A DNA stretch of 64,000 nt from VAXT01 sp963728535 (GTDB taxonomy: Bacteria; Actinomycetota; Thermoleophilia; Gaiellales; Gaiellaceae): assembly GCA_963728535.1 (NCBI GenBank), contig CAVSKK010000001.1:496001-560000 (forward strand). The letters are read 5' to 3'. Each line of letters opens with the position of its first letter. Position 1 is the stretch's first letter. The notes under the pieces are model-generated. The model worked only from the letters and a program-made list of their open reading frames with translations. It ran no database searches and was not told where the DNA came from. The translations under genes were made by a program, and so were the position numbers. Of this stretch, positions 1 to 7,572 are shown in pieces.

Positions 1-519
1 CTGGCCACGAACACGTCGGCTATCCCAGTCGGGAAGATCGCCGAGGCGACCGAGCATCCCGAGCGGGTTGTCGGGATGCATTTCTTCAATCCCGCGCCCC
101 TGCTCCCACTCGTCGAGATCATCCGCGCGGAGCACAGCTCGGACGAGGCGGTGAACGCGGCTTATGACTGGGCCGAGCAGGCAGGCAAACAGCCCGTCCG
201 CTGCAACGACACGCCGGGTTTCATCGTCAACCGGGTCCTCGTGCCGACGCTCAACGAATGCATCCGGCTGCTCGACGAGGGAATTACCCCCGAGGATCTG
301 GACAAGGCGATGACGATGGGCGTCGGCTGGCCGATGGGCCCGTGCGCGCTCGTCGACCTCGTCGGCGTCGACATTCACATCCATGCGGCCGAAGCGATGT
401 ACGAGGCAACGGGCGACGAGCGGGCCAGGCCACCCGAGCGCTTACGCGAGATGGCCGCCGCAGGGCACCTGGGCCGCAAGACCGGCCAGGGTTTCTACGA
501 GTACCCCGTGAGCGCGTAG
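1..519 (+). CDS. 3-hydroxyacyl-CoA (3-hydroxybutyryl-CoA) dehydrogenase, 5'-truncated
   Basis: The reading frame is open from base 1, so the N-terminal NAD-binding part lies outside the window. About 172 residues remain. They hold the end of the Rossmann domain (LATNTSAIPV, then GMHFFNPAPLLPLVEI, where the catalytic His of the family lies) and the all-alpha C-terminal dimerisation domain (FIVNRVLVPTLNECIRLL, then MGVGWPMGPCALVDLVG, ending with GRKTGQGFYEY). The family oxidises (S)-3-hydroxyacyl-CoA to 3-oxoacyl-CoA with NAD+ in beta-oxidation or butyrate/PHB metabolism; the exact substrate cannot be read from this fragment. It converges with the next gene, 20 bases downstream. Confidence 0.93.
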   Translation: MATNTSAIPVGKIAEATEHPERVVGMHFFNPAPLLPLVEIIRAEHSSDEAVNAAYDWAEQAGKQPVRCNDTPGFIVNRVLVPTLNECIRLLDEGITPEDLDKAMTMGVGWPMGPCALVDLVGVDIHIHAAEAMYEATGDERARPPERLREMAAAGHLGRKTGQGFYEYPVSA

Positions 520-539
520 AGCTCAAGTGCGCTGCGGCC

Positions 540-2102
540 TTACGGTCGGCTGAGGCGGGCCCAGACGTTCTCGACGAGTTGCTCGGCGGGTGGCTCGTCG
601 ATCGACGCCGCGAAGTTGAGCGTGCCCGCGGCGAAGACCTTGGCGCCGCGCGAAGTCTCGTAGTAGGTCATCTCCGCCGTGCTGCCCGGGCCGATCAGGT
701 TCGGGATCTCTGCGAGGAGCTGGGTCCCGGCTGGGGAGGACGCGGCGCGTGCGTCGATCTCGATCCCGTAGGTTCCGAATCGGTCGCCGTCGCTCAGACC
801 CGTGCCGGCAAACACCCACGGCGCGCTCGCCGCGCCACGCACGAAGTAGCCACCCTGCCTCACCCCACTGTCGCCGGCAACGAACTGGACGCCGATCAGC
901 GCCGCCTCCGGCCGCCCGAGGTTCCGCCAGAGCTTCACCTTCGTCATCAGCTGTCCGTGTCGACGCACCTTCCAGAAGAAGTTGTTCGACGCGAGGAACA
1001 TCAGGTTCCCGCCGAGATTGCGGAAGCGCTGGACGACGTCGTAGGGGTGCTCCGCCACGTACTCGGCATGCCCGGGGAAAACGACCAGGTCGTAGGCAGC
1101 CGCCAACCGGTCTCCGTTCGGGAACGCCGCGAGGTCGTCGTCGGAGAGGAAGTCGACCTGCTTCCCTGTCCGGTTCAGCCAGGCGATGAAGTCGAGATCC
1201 CAGTCGCCGAAGCGGTACGGGACGCCGAAGTCGAGAAACGGGCGAGCCAGATCGACATCTCGCGTTGAGCCGCTCACGTACCAGCTGTCGCCCCAGCCGT
1301 CGCCGTTCTCGTCCCAGAAGTTGTACGCCGCCCAGGTGTTCGTGGAGAGCACGACGGCGACGCGTGACTGCGGCGCCCGTCTCCTGACGACGAACGGCGC
1401 GTAGCCGACACGGCCGTCCCCGGCCGTGAGCCGCACGAAGTAGAGGCCACTCGGCCAGTTGCCCGCGCGGACGAGCCGGAGGTTTCCCGGGCCGTTGCGG
1501 TGCCCGCGCCAGTCGACGCGGACCGGGGGCGTCATCGCCGTCCCGGCCGTCTTGAGGTCTCGGCCCGGCGGCGCAACCTGGCTCGAGTAGTAGAAGACCT
1601 GGAGTCGTAGCGACGCCGTGTCTGCGGAGATCCGGAGGTCGGCATGCTCGCCCGGGGCATAGCTGCGTCTCGGGAAGGCTGCCTCGAGCCCCTGGATCCG
1701 GACGACCGGTGCGCGGCGGCGTTTTCCGGGCACGTTCATGTACACGCGGCGTCCGACCTGGAGCCGGAGGATGTACGTCCGTGGCTCCGTCGCCGGTGCC
1801 GGACGCCAGACGATCTGGCGCCGGCCGCCGCGGAAGCGACGTGTCGTGCTCCAGATCGCCTTCGGTTCCCTGCCCCGATGGAGCGTGTCCGTTCGCAGGA
1901 CGTCGAGGCGTACCGTGGCGCGCCCGTCGAGCCGGAAACGGACGATCGCGCGGTCCCGGCGCCCGTCGCCGTTCGGGCTGACCGTCGTCAGCAGCCTGCC
2001 GTCGCCGGCGAAGGGACGCGAGCCGTTCGAGACGCTCAGGTCGTGGAGTGCCGGCGACGGGTTGCCTGCGAGCAGGGCGAGGAAGAAAACAAACGCGCTC
2101 AT
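540..2102 (-). CDS. Secreted protein with N,N-dimethylformamidase beta-subunit-like C-terminal domain
   Basis: 520 residues. A short hydrophobic N-terminus (MSAFVFFLALLAGNPSPA) suggests export. Next comes a FlgD-like Ig segment (VSPNGDGRRDRAIVRFRL, about residues 40-130). From about residue 230 the rest resembles the C-terminal domain of the N,N-dimethylformamidase large subunit (TWAAYNFWDENGDGWGDSWY, VVFPGHAEYV, GGNLMFLASNNFFWKV). That similarity is from memory of the family. Whether it is an amidohydrolase is unknown, and secreted actinobacterial relatives are mostly uncharacterised. Its ATG overlaps the stop of the upstream antiporter gene by 4 bases (ATGA), so the two are probably co-translated. 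Confidence 0.75.
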   Translation of the reverse strand: MSAFVFFLALLAGNPSPALHDLSVSNGSRPFAGDGRLLTTVSPNGDGRRDRAIVRFRLDGRATVRLDVLRTDTLHRGREPKAIWSTTRRFRGGRRQIVWRPAPATEPRTYILRLQVGRRVYMNVPGKRRRAPVVRIQGLEAAFPRRSYAPGEHADLRISADTASLRLQVFYYSSQVAPPGRDLKTAGTAMTPPVRVDWRGHRNGPGNLRLVRAGNWPSGLYFVRLTAGDGRVGYAPFVVRRRAPQSRVAVVLSTNTWAAYNFWDENGDGWGDSWYVSGSTRDVDLARPFLDFGVPYRFGDWDLDFIAWLNRTGKQVDFLSDDDLAAFPNGDRLAAAYDLVVFPGHAEYVAEHPYDVVQRFRNLGGNLMFLASNNFFWKVRRHGQLMTKVKLWRNLGRPEAALIGVQFVAGDSGVRQGGYFVRGAASAPWVFAGTGLSDGDRFGTYGIEIDARAASSPAGTQLLAEIPNLIGPGSTAEMTYYETSRGAKVFAAGTLNFAASIDEPPAEQLVENVWARLSRP

Positions 2103-3286
2103 GAGCTCGTGGAGCGCATGGGCACGCCGAGACGCGAAGCGAGGAGCGGCAGGCTCGCGCCCTGGACGATCACGGAGAAGAGCACGACGACGAACACGAT
2201 CTCGTAGATCCGTCGCGCATCCTCCACGCCGGCGAGGATGCAGAACGCGGCGAGCAGGATCGGAACGGCTCCCTTCAGCCCGCCCCAGGCGATGAAGACC
2301 TTCTCGCCGAACCGCAGGCGCATCGGAGCGAGCAGCGGCGCGAGCGCAAGCGGGCGAGCGACGAAGGCGATCACGATCGCGAGCAGGAGCCCGTCGAGCC
2401 AGACGCCGTCGTCGAAGAGCTGGGAGACACTCACCGTCAGGCCGAGGCCCACGAAGACGACGATCTCGGCGAGGCTCGCCAGCGCGTTGTGGAAGCGCCG
2501 GATCTGCCGCTTGTACGGGATGTCGAGGTCACCGAGTGCAAGCCCAGCGATGAAGACCGCCAGGAAGCCCGAGCCGTGGGCGACGGACGCCAGTCCGTAG
2601 ATGATTCCCGCCGCCGCAAGTGTCCGGAGCGGGTAGAGCCCCTCGCTCGGGAGGCGGACGTGGCGCATGAGGACGACCAGCGCCGCGGTTCCGGCAAGGC
2701 CGACGGCGAGGCCGATCGTCATCTCCAAGGCGAACTCCTGGGCGATTCCCCAGTACGAGCCGCTGTCGGAGGTCGCGAATTCGATGATCCCGATCATGAG
2801 GGCGATCCCGACCGGGTCGTTCACGCCGGCCTCGCCCTCGAGGATCGTGCCTGTTCGCCCTCGGATCTGCTTGTCGCCGAGGATCGAGAACATGACCGCG
2901 GGATCGGTCGGTGCAAGAGCGGCCCCTAGGATCCACGCGGTCGTCCAGCTGAAGTCGAAGAGATAGTGAGCGCAGACGGCCATCACTGCCGCGGTCAACA
3001 GGGTGCCGAAGAGGCCGAGCGACGCGATCGGTAGCGCAGCGCGCCGAAAGCGGCGCCAGCCGATGCTCATGCCGCCGTCGAAAAGGATCACGATCAGCGC
3101 GACGACGCCGATTCGCTCGACCGTGCGGATGTCGGGCACGACCACCGGGATGGCCGCCGCCACGAGGAGGAAGAGCGCCGGCGCGGGGATCGGAAAGCGC
3201 TCGCTCAGCTTGCGTGCAAGCACCGCGAGCATGACGCCGGCGGAGATCGCGAGGATGATTGCACCGAAGTCTCCGATCTCGGGCAC
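2099..3286 (-). CDS. Cation/proton antiporter, CPA1 (NhaP-type) family
   Basis: 395 residues with about 12 predicted hydrophobic segments along the whole length and no cytosolic regulatory tail. Family signatures are visible: LFDGGMSIGWR, GAALAPTDPAVMFSIL (the TDP motif) and LEGEAGVNDPVGIALM (the ND motif that carries the ion-binding Asp). CPA1 members exchange Na+ or K+ for H+ across the inner membrane; the ion cannot be assigned. The start is GTG, with no Shine-Dalgarno sequence but a TATGGT hexamer ending 6 bases upstream, so a leaderless mRNA is likely. First gene of a two-gene operon. Confidence 0.9.
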   Translation of the reverse strand: MPEIGDFGAIILAISAGVMLAVLARKLSERFPIPAPALFLLVAAAIPVVVPDIRTVERIGVVALIVILFDGGMSIGWRRFRRAALPIASLGLFGTLLTAAVMAVCAHYLFDFSWTTAWILGAALAPTDPAVMFSILGDKQIRGRTGTILEGEAGVNDPVGIALMIGIIEFATSDSGSYWGIAQEFALEMTIGLAVGLAGTAALVVLMRHVRLPSEGLYPLRTLAAAGIIYGLASVAHGSGFLAVFIAGLALGDLDIPYKRQIRRFHNALASLAEIVVFVGLGLTVSVSQLFDDGVWLDGLLLAIVIAFVARPLALAPLLAPMRLRFGEKVFIAWGGLKGAVPILLAAFCILAGVEDARRIYEIVFVVVLFSVIVQGASLPLLASRLGVPMRSTSS

Positions 3287-3292
3287 GGCTAG

Positions 3293-3298
3293 ACCATA
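3293..3298 (-). promoter_or_regulatory. Putative -10 element of leaderless antiporter mRNA
   Basis: TATGGT on the minus strand, separated by exactly 6 bases from the GTG start. It matches the TANNNT pattern of actinobacterial leaderless promoters. No clear -35 box. Confidence 0.5.
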
Positions 3299-3368
3299 TT
3301 GCCCCTAACGGATTCCTTACATCTCGCTCATTCGCGCCACACGCGTGAAGCGCATACTTGACCTACCG

Positions 3369-3869
3369 ATGCGGAAACTCCTGGTCCCATTCCTGCTCGT
3401 GCTCGTGTTGCCGGCGACGGCGCTCGCGAAGCAACCCCTTCCACCGCCGCAAGGCGGCAACGGCACGCTCTCGATCCGCGAAGCTCGCGGGATCGTCCAG
3501 CTGAACGCGCGCGGAAGCATCACGGGGCGCTTGCGCGGACGGCTGACGATCACCGACCCGAATCCGAGGGATTCGAGGCGGCCGGTCGTGTACGGCGCCA
3601 CGCGGACGACCGTCAAGAGCCAGAAGACGGTTGTCTACCAGGGCCGCAACGTTCGCTTCCGCCTGATCGGGGCGACGTACACGATTCGACTCGATGGACG
3701 AGCCATTTTCATGAGCGCGATCGGCCGTGGCAGAGGGGTTCTCGACGGAGCCGGGGATGTCACGCGGCAGGTCTTCTACGACGGGGTCTGGTCGCTCAAC
3801 GACGAGCCGTACCACTCCCTGCCCGATGGCGCGACCAACTTTGATCTGGTCACGCCGACGCCGGGATAG
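3369..3869 (+). CDS. Small exported protein of unknown function
   Basis: I chose the ATG at 3369 because it gives a clean signal peptide (MRKLLVPFLLVLVLPATALA, cleavage expected after ALA). An in-frame GTG at 3345 would add eight residues. The mature part is about 146 residues and beta-rich, with Arg/Gly-rich stretches (GSITGRLRGRLTI, VIYGATRTT-like segments) and a C-terminal VFYDGVWSLNDEPYHSLPDG. I do not recognise the family. Its position just before a two-component system, 27 bases upstream, suggests possible co-regulation, but nothing in the sequence proves it. Confidence 0.7.
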   Translation: MRKLLVPFLLVLVLPATALAKQPLPPPQGGNGTLSIREARGIVQLNARGSITGRLRGRLTITDPNPRDSRRPVVYGATRTTVKSQKTVVYQGRNVRFRLIGATYTIRLDGRAIFMSAIGRGRGVLDGAGDVTRQVFYDGVWSLNDEPYHSLPDGATNFDLVTPTPG

Positions 3870-3896
3870 CTGACTCCTCTGGCATCCTGGGAGGGA

Positions 3897-4604
3897 GTGC
3901 CGTTGACAACACCGCAGAAAGTGCTCGTCGTTGAGGACGAAGCCTCGATCGCGTCGTTCGTCTCCCTCTACCTCAAGAACGCCGGCTACGACGTTCAGGT
4001 CGCCGAAACCGGAGAGGACGCGCTGACGAAAGCCGAGGGTCAGCAGCCTTCGCTGATCGTCCTCGACCTGATGCTGCCCGACATCGACGGGATCGAGGTC
4101 TGCCGCCGGCTGCGCCGCCGCTCCGAGGTGCCGATCCTGATGCTCACGGCGCGAGACGAAGACGTCGACAAGATCATCGGCCTCGAGGTCGGCGCCGATG
4201 ACTACCTGACGAAGCCGTTCAACCCGCGCGAGCTCGTCGCACGCGTGAAGTCGATTCTTCGGCGCTCGACTCCCGACCGCAAGGACGTCGCAAGCGCGGT
4301 CATTCAGCACGGAGATCTCTCCATTGACGCCGGCCGCCGCGAGGCGAAAGTGGGCGACGAGGAGATCAAGCTCGCTCCGAAGGAGTTCGACCTGCTCTGG
4401 GAGCTGCTCGACCACCGCGGGCTCGTGCTGACGCGCGACCAGCTGCTCGAGCGCGTCTGGGGCTACACCTTCGCGGGAGACACGCGGACCGTGGACGTCC
4501 ACGTTCGCCAGCTGCGCCGCAAGCTCGGCGAGGCCTCGCCCGTGGTCACGGTCTGGGGCGTCGGCTACAAGGTCTCGCCCGCCAAGGAAGCCGCGACCGC
4601 GTAG
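3897..4604 (+). CDS. OmpR/PhoB-family response regulator
   Basis: 235 residues. The receiver domain (about 1-120) has the acidic pair VVEDE, phospho-acceptor Asp57 in VLDLMLPDIDG, Thr in MLTARDED and Lys in LTKPFNP. The winged-helix DNA-binding domain (about 135-230) has the usual KEFDLLWELLDH, RTVDVHVRQLRRKLG and WGVGYKV signatures. All catalytic residues are intact. The GTG at 3897 sits directly on the purine-rich GGGAGGGAG. A TTG at 3903 would be better spaced (6 bases) and remove two residues, so the true start is uncertain. The next gene, 6 bases on, is its likely cognate kinase. Confidence 0.95.
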   Translation: MPLTTPQKVLVVEDEASIASFVSLYLKNAGYDVQVAETGEDALTKAEGQQPSLIVLDLMLPDIDGIEVCRRLRRRSEVPILMLTARDEDVDKIIGLEVGADDYLTKPFNPRELVARVKSILRRSTPDRKDVASAVIQHGDLSIDAGRREAKVGDEEIKLAPKEFDLLWELLDHRGLVLTRDQLLERVWGYTFAGDTRTVDVHVRQLRRKLGEASPVVTVWGVGYKVSPAKEAATA

Positions 4605-4610
4605 GCAACC

Positions 4611-6014
4611 GTGTTTAGGTCGCTGCGCTTCCGCCTGCCGGCCCTCTTCTTCGCCGGGATCTTGCTGACGGGGGTCCTCGCGGCGGCGATCGCGTTCGGG
4701 CTCTTCCAGGACTACACGCAGGACCAGGCCCGGCGGGAGCTGCGGCAGGAGGCGGCGGGATTGACCCAGCTCTACGTCGACCAGGCGAACAAGACCCAGG
4801 AGCAGAACAAGCCGGCGCCGTTCTTTGCAGCGAAGTCGCTCGAGGCCGCGAGCGGCGACCGTCTGTTCTATGTCGGGCTCCCGTTCTTCTCGGGCCGGCA
4901 ATCGGGGCTGAAAACCCTGCCGCAGAACACGATCGACTGGGAGGAAGGGAAGGTGATCGAGTTTCGGTTCGTGCCCCCGGGTGAGACGAAGACGTTCCTG
5001 GCCGTCGCGTATCCACTCTTCCTCGAGAAGAGTGCGGTGGGAGGGGAGCCGGTGCTGCCCCTTGGATCGCTCATCGTGGCGACTCCTCAGACGGAACTAC
5101 GGGACCGCCTCGAGACGCTGCTCGAGCGCCTCGCGCTCGCGCTGCTTGCCGGTGTGGTCATCACGACCGGGCTCGCGTGGTACCTCTCGGGCCGGATCAC
5201 GCGGCCGGTGAGGAGGCTGGCCAAGGCAGCAGACGAGGTGGCCGAGGGCCGCTACGACGTCGAGCTGCCGGACGTGCAGGGACGCGACGAGATCGCCGAT
5301 CTCGCCGACTCGTTCCGACAGATGGCCATTCGCCTCGGCGAGGCCGAGGAGCTGGAGCGGAACTTCCTGATGACGGTGTCCCACGAGCTGCGGACCCCGC
5401 TGACCGCGATCCGGGGCCACGTCGAGGCTCTGCGCGAGGGCGTGGTCCAGGACCCGGAAGCTCGCAGTGCGTCACTCGACGTGATCGCGGCCGAGGCCGG
5501 GAGGCTGGAGCGGCTCGTCGGCGACGTCCTCGATCTCGCGAAGCTCGACATGAGCCGGTTCACGGTGCTGCGCGAGGAGGTGGACATGGCGACGCTGCTC
5601 GATCAGGCCTACGCCGCGTTCGGCGAGGAGGCGAAGCAGCGCGACATCGTCTACTCGCAGGAGATCTCGGCTCAGGCTGTGATCATCTCGGACGGCGACC
5701 GAGTCCTCCAGATCATCTCGAACCTGCTCGCAAACGCCTTCCGCTGGACGCCTGACGGAGGTCAGATCGATCTGCGGCTGAGTGCGGAAAACGGGCTGAT
5801 CCACGTTGCCGTCGAAGACACAGGACCCGGTATCGGCCCCGAGGAGCAGGAGCGAATTTTCCGTCCGTTCTGGACGCACGATGGGAAGGGCACCGGGCTC
5901 GGCCTTGCGATCGCTCGCGAGCTGGCGCTCGCGCTCGGCGGGAGGATCGAGCTCGACAGCGAGCTCGGCCGCGGCAGCCGCTTCGAGTTCGTGCTGCCTT
6001 CCGGGCCGTCCTGA
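4611..6014 (+). CDS. Membrane sensor histidine kinase (HAMP-HisKA-HATPase)
   Basis: 467 residues. Transmembrane segments lie near residues 7-29 and 172-194 and flank an extracytoplasmic sensor region of about 140 residues. A HAMP linker (SGRITRPVRRLAKAADEVAEG) follows. The phospho-acceptor is His258 in TVSHELRTPLTAI. The ATPase domain has the N box (ISNLLANAFRW), G1 (VEDTGPGIG) and G2 (GKGTGLGLAIA). It should autophosphorylate and pass phosphate to the regulator 6 bases upstream. The signal is unknown. GTG start. Confidence 0.95.
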   Translation: MFRSLRFRLPALFFAGILLTGVLAAAIAFGLFQDYTQDQARRELRQEAAGLTQLYVDQANKTQEQNKPAPFFAAKSLEAASGDRLFYVGLPFFSGRQSGLKTLPQNTIDWEEGKVIEFRFVPPGETKTFLAVAYPLFLEKSAVGGEPVLPLGSLIVATPQTELRDRLETLLERLALALLAGVVITTGLAWYLSGRITRPVRRLAKAADEVAEGRYDVELPDVQGRDEIADLADSFRQMAIRLGEAEELERNFLMTVSHELRTPLTAIRGHVEALREGVVQDPEARSASLDVIAAEAGRLERLVGDVLDLAKLDMSRFTVLREEVDMATLLDQAYAAFGEEAKQRDIVYSQEISAQAVIISDGDRVLQIISNLLANAFRWTPDGGQIDLRLSAENGLIHVAVEDTGPGIGPEEQERIFRPFWTHDGKGTGLGLAIARELALALGGRIELDSELGRGSRFEFVLPSGPS

Positions 6015-6038
6015 GACGGGACCGGTAGGGCCCGGCGG

Positions 6039-6485
6039 CTAGCCGGCCTTGCGCTCGTCGATGCGGTGGACGTCGGCGCCCGCGCTGACGTCGAGCTTGC
6101 GCTCCATACGGGCAAGGCGCTGATCGACGCCGTTCCAGCCGGAGGAGATGAGGTCGACGAGCAGAGCCAGGTCGTCGACGCGGGCATGCCGCTCGGCCAG
6201 GAGGTCGTTCTCGAGTCCTTCCAAGCGGCGAATCGTCTGCCCGGCCAGGCCGCGTACTTCCGCAAGCTGCCTGCCGACCGGCGTTGCCTCCACTCGCACG
6301 CCCTCGCGGACCGCGTCCTCGACCCGACCCGGAAGCGTCGTCTCGAGCTGCGCTGCGAGCTCTGCGAGCGCCTCGATCTGTCCGCGGGCCCGCTCGAGCG
6401 CAGCATCGACGTCGCCCTGTGCCGTGCGGCCGGACGCGGCGTCGTCAAGCCGTTCTCGTGCGCGTGCCATCGCAGCTTCGTCCAT
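6039..6485 (-). CDS. Coiled-coil hypothetical protein
   Basis: The frame stays open far upstream over queA, but that part is antisense shadow. I take the ATG at 6485, giving 148 residues (MDEAAMARARERLDDAASG at the start). The protein is almost entirely heptad-like helix rich in Ala, Leu, Glu and Arg (DAALERARGQIEALAELAAQ, IRRLEGLENDLLAERHARVD), with no membrane segment or known motif. It is divergent from queA. A TAGCGT hexamer 8 bases upstream of the ATG supports this start. Function unknown; possibly a structural or scaffold protein. Confidence 0.55.
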   Translation of the reverse strand: MDEAAMARARERLDDAASGRTAQGDVDAALERARGQIEALAELAAQLETTLPGRVEDAVREGVRVEATPVGRQLAEVRGLAGQTIRRLEGLENDLLAERHARVDDLALLVDLISSGWNGVDQRLARMERKLDVSAGADVHRIDERKAG

Positions 6486-6491
6486 GGGCCG

Positions 6492-6505
6492 GAACGCTAG
6501 CGTTC
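6492..6505. promoter_or_regulatory. 14-bp palindrome carrying two overlapping divergent -10 elements
   Basis: GAACGCTAGCGTTC is a perfect palindrome between two back-to-back genes. It contains TAGCGT on the plus strand (6498-6503, 9 bases before the queA ATG) and TAGCGT on the minus strand (6494-6499, 8 bases before the ATG at 6485). No Shine-Dalgarno sequence is visible on either side. Confidence 0.5.
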
Positions 6506-6512
6506 GGGCCGG

Positions 6513-7454
6513 ATGAAGCGTGCCGAGCTGGAGTATGCGCTGCCGCCGGAGCTGATCGCCCAGCACCCGGCTGCCCGGCGCGACGAATCGAGGCTGCTCG
6601 TGTTGAACAGGGCGAGCGGGGAGATCCGGCATCGCCGCTTTCGCAACCTTCCAGATGAGCTGTCGGGCGAGCTCGTCGTCGTCAACGACACTCGAGTCGT
6701 TCCGGCTCGGCTTCGCCTGACGATGCCCGGCGGAGGCGATGCGGAAGTGCTTCTCCTCGAGCCGCTGAACGGGGCCTGCGAGTGGGAGGGGCTCGCTCGA
6801 CCTACGCGGCGGCTGAAGCCAGGGCAGCGTTTGGGGGCGGTCGAGCTCCTGGAGCACCTGGGCGAGGGCCGCTGGCGCCTGCGGCTCGACGGGGCTCCGC
6901 AGGGCGAGCCGCCGCTGCCGCCGTACATCACCGAGCCGCTCGCCGATCCCGAGCGGTACCAGACGGTCTACGCGGAGCGGGAGGGCTCGGCCGCCGCGCC
7001 GACGGCCGGGCTCCATTTCACGCCGGAGCTCCTTTCGGGACTCGACGTCGAGCGCGTCGCGCTCCATGTCGGGCTGGACACCTTCCGCCCCGTGGCCGTC
7101 GACGATCTGGCCGACCATCGGATTCACAGCGAGCGTTACGAGGTCGCGCCCGAGGCGTGGGAGCGGATCCGCGCGGCCGAGCGAGTGCTGGCGGTGGGGA
7201 CGACGACTGTTCGGGTGCTCGAGTCGCTCGCCCTGGGCGCGCCGCTCTCGGGTCGTACGGATCTCTTCATCACGCCGGGCTTCGAGTTTCGCCGCACCGG
7301 CGCGCTGCTCACGAACTTCCACCTGCCCGGCTCGACGCTCCTCGCTCTCGTGATGGCCTTCGCAGGCGTGGAGGAGACGCGCCGGCTCTACGAGCTCGCG
7401 ATCACGGAGCGCTACCGGTTCTACTCCTTCGGCGATGCGATGCTGATCCTGTGA
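6513..7454 (+). CDS. queA: S-adenosylmethionine:tRNA ribosyltransferase-isomerase QueA
   Basis: 313 residues, somewhat shorter than the roughly 340-355 of most QueA proteins. It begins YALPPELIAQHPAARRDESRLL and contains the family motifs VVNDTRVVPARL, GSAAAPTAGLHFTPELL, HVGLDTFRPV and LLTNFHLPGSTLLALV. QueA transfers the ribosyl moiety of SAM to preQ1 in tRNA to form epoxyqueuosine. The tgt gene that inserts preQ1 follows 118 bases downstream, so the two steps are encoded together. Confidence 0.96.
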   Translation: MKRAELEYALPPELIAQHPAARRDESRLLVLNRASGEIRHRRFRNLPDELSGELVVVNDTRVVPARLRLTMPGGGDAEVLLLEPLNGACEWEGLARPTRRLKPGQRLGAVELLEHLGEGRWRLRLDGAPQGEPPLPPYITEPLADPERYQTVYAEREGSAAAPTAGLHFTPELLSGLDVERVALHVGLDTFRPVAVDDLADHRIHSERYEVAPEAWERIRAAERVLAVGTTTVRVLESLALGAPLSGRTDLFITPGFEFRRTGALLTNFHLPGSTLLALVMAFAGVEETRRLYELAITERYRFYSFGDAMLIL

Positions 7455-7488
7455 GCGCGAAGCGGAGTCGAAAACTTGTCTCAAAGTT

Positions 7489-7553
7489 GGCACACCCACC
7501 TCTTGACACCGATCGGAGTCGGACACCGTTTCTTGTCAAGGGTTGGGTGTGCC
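7489..7553 (+). other. Long imperfect inverted repeat (65-nt hairpin) between queA and tgt
   Basis: The 20-base left arm GGCACACCCACCTCTTGACA (7489-7508) pairs with the right arm at 7534-7553: 18 Watson-Crick pairs, one G-U and one mismatch. The 25-base loop contains a smaller CCGA/TCGG hairpin. It ends 19 bases before the tgt ATG and lacks a downstream T-run, so it is not a typical terminator. It could be a leader regulatory structure, a processing site or a dispersed repeat. Confidence 0.6.
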
Positions 7554-7572
7554 GAATGTGTGACGGTTTTTC

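Noticed and set aside
6486..7526. Upstream extension of the minus-strand coiled-coil frame across queA
   Set aside because: Low-complexity antisense of queA; only the part below 6485 has helix-forming character and its own start signals.
7489..7553. preQ1 riboswitch or Rho-independent terminator
   Set aside because: The stem is too long for preQ1 aptamers and there is no A-rich pseudoknot tail; no T-run follows, so it is not an intrinsic terminator on the plus strand.
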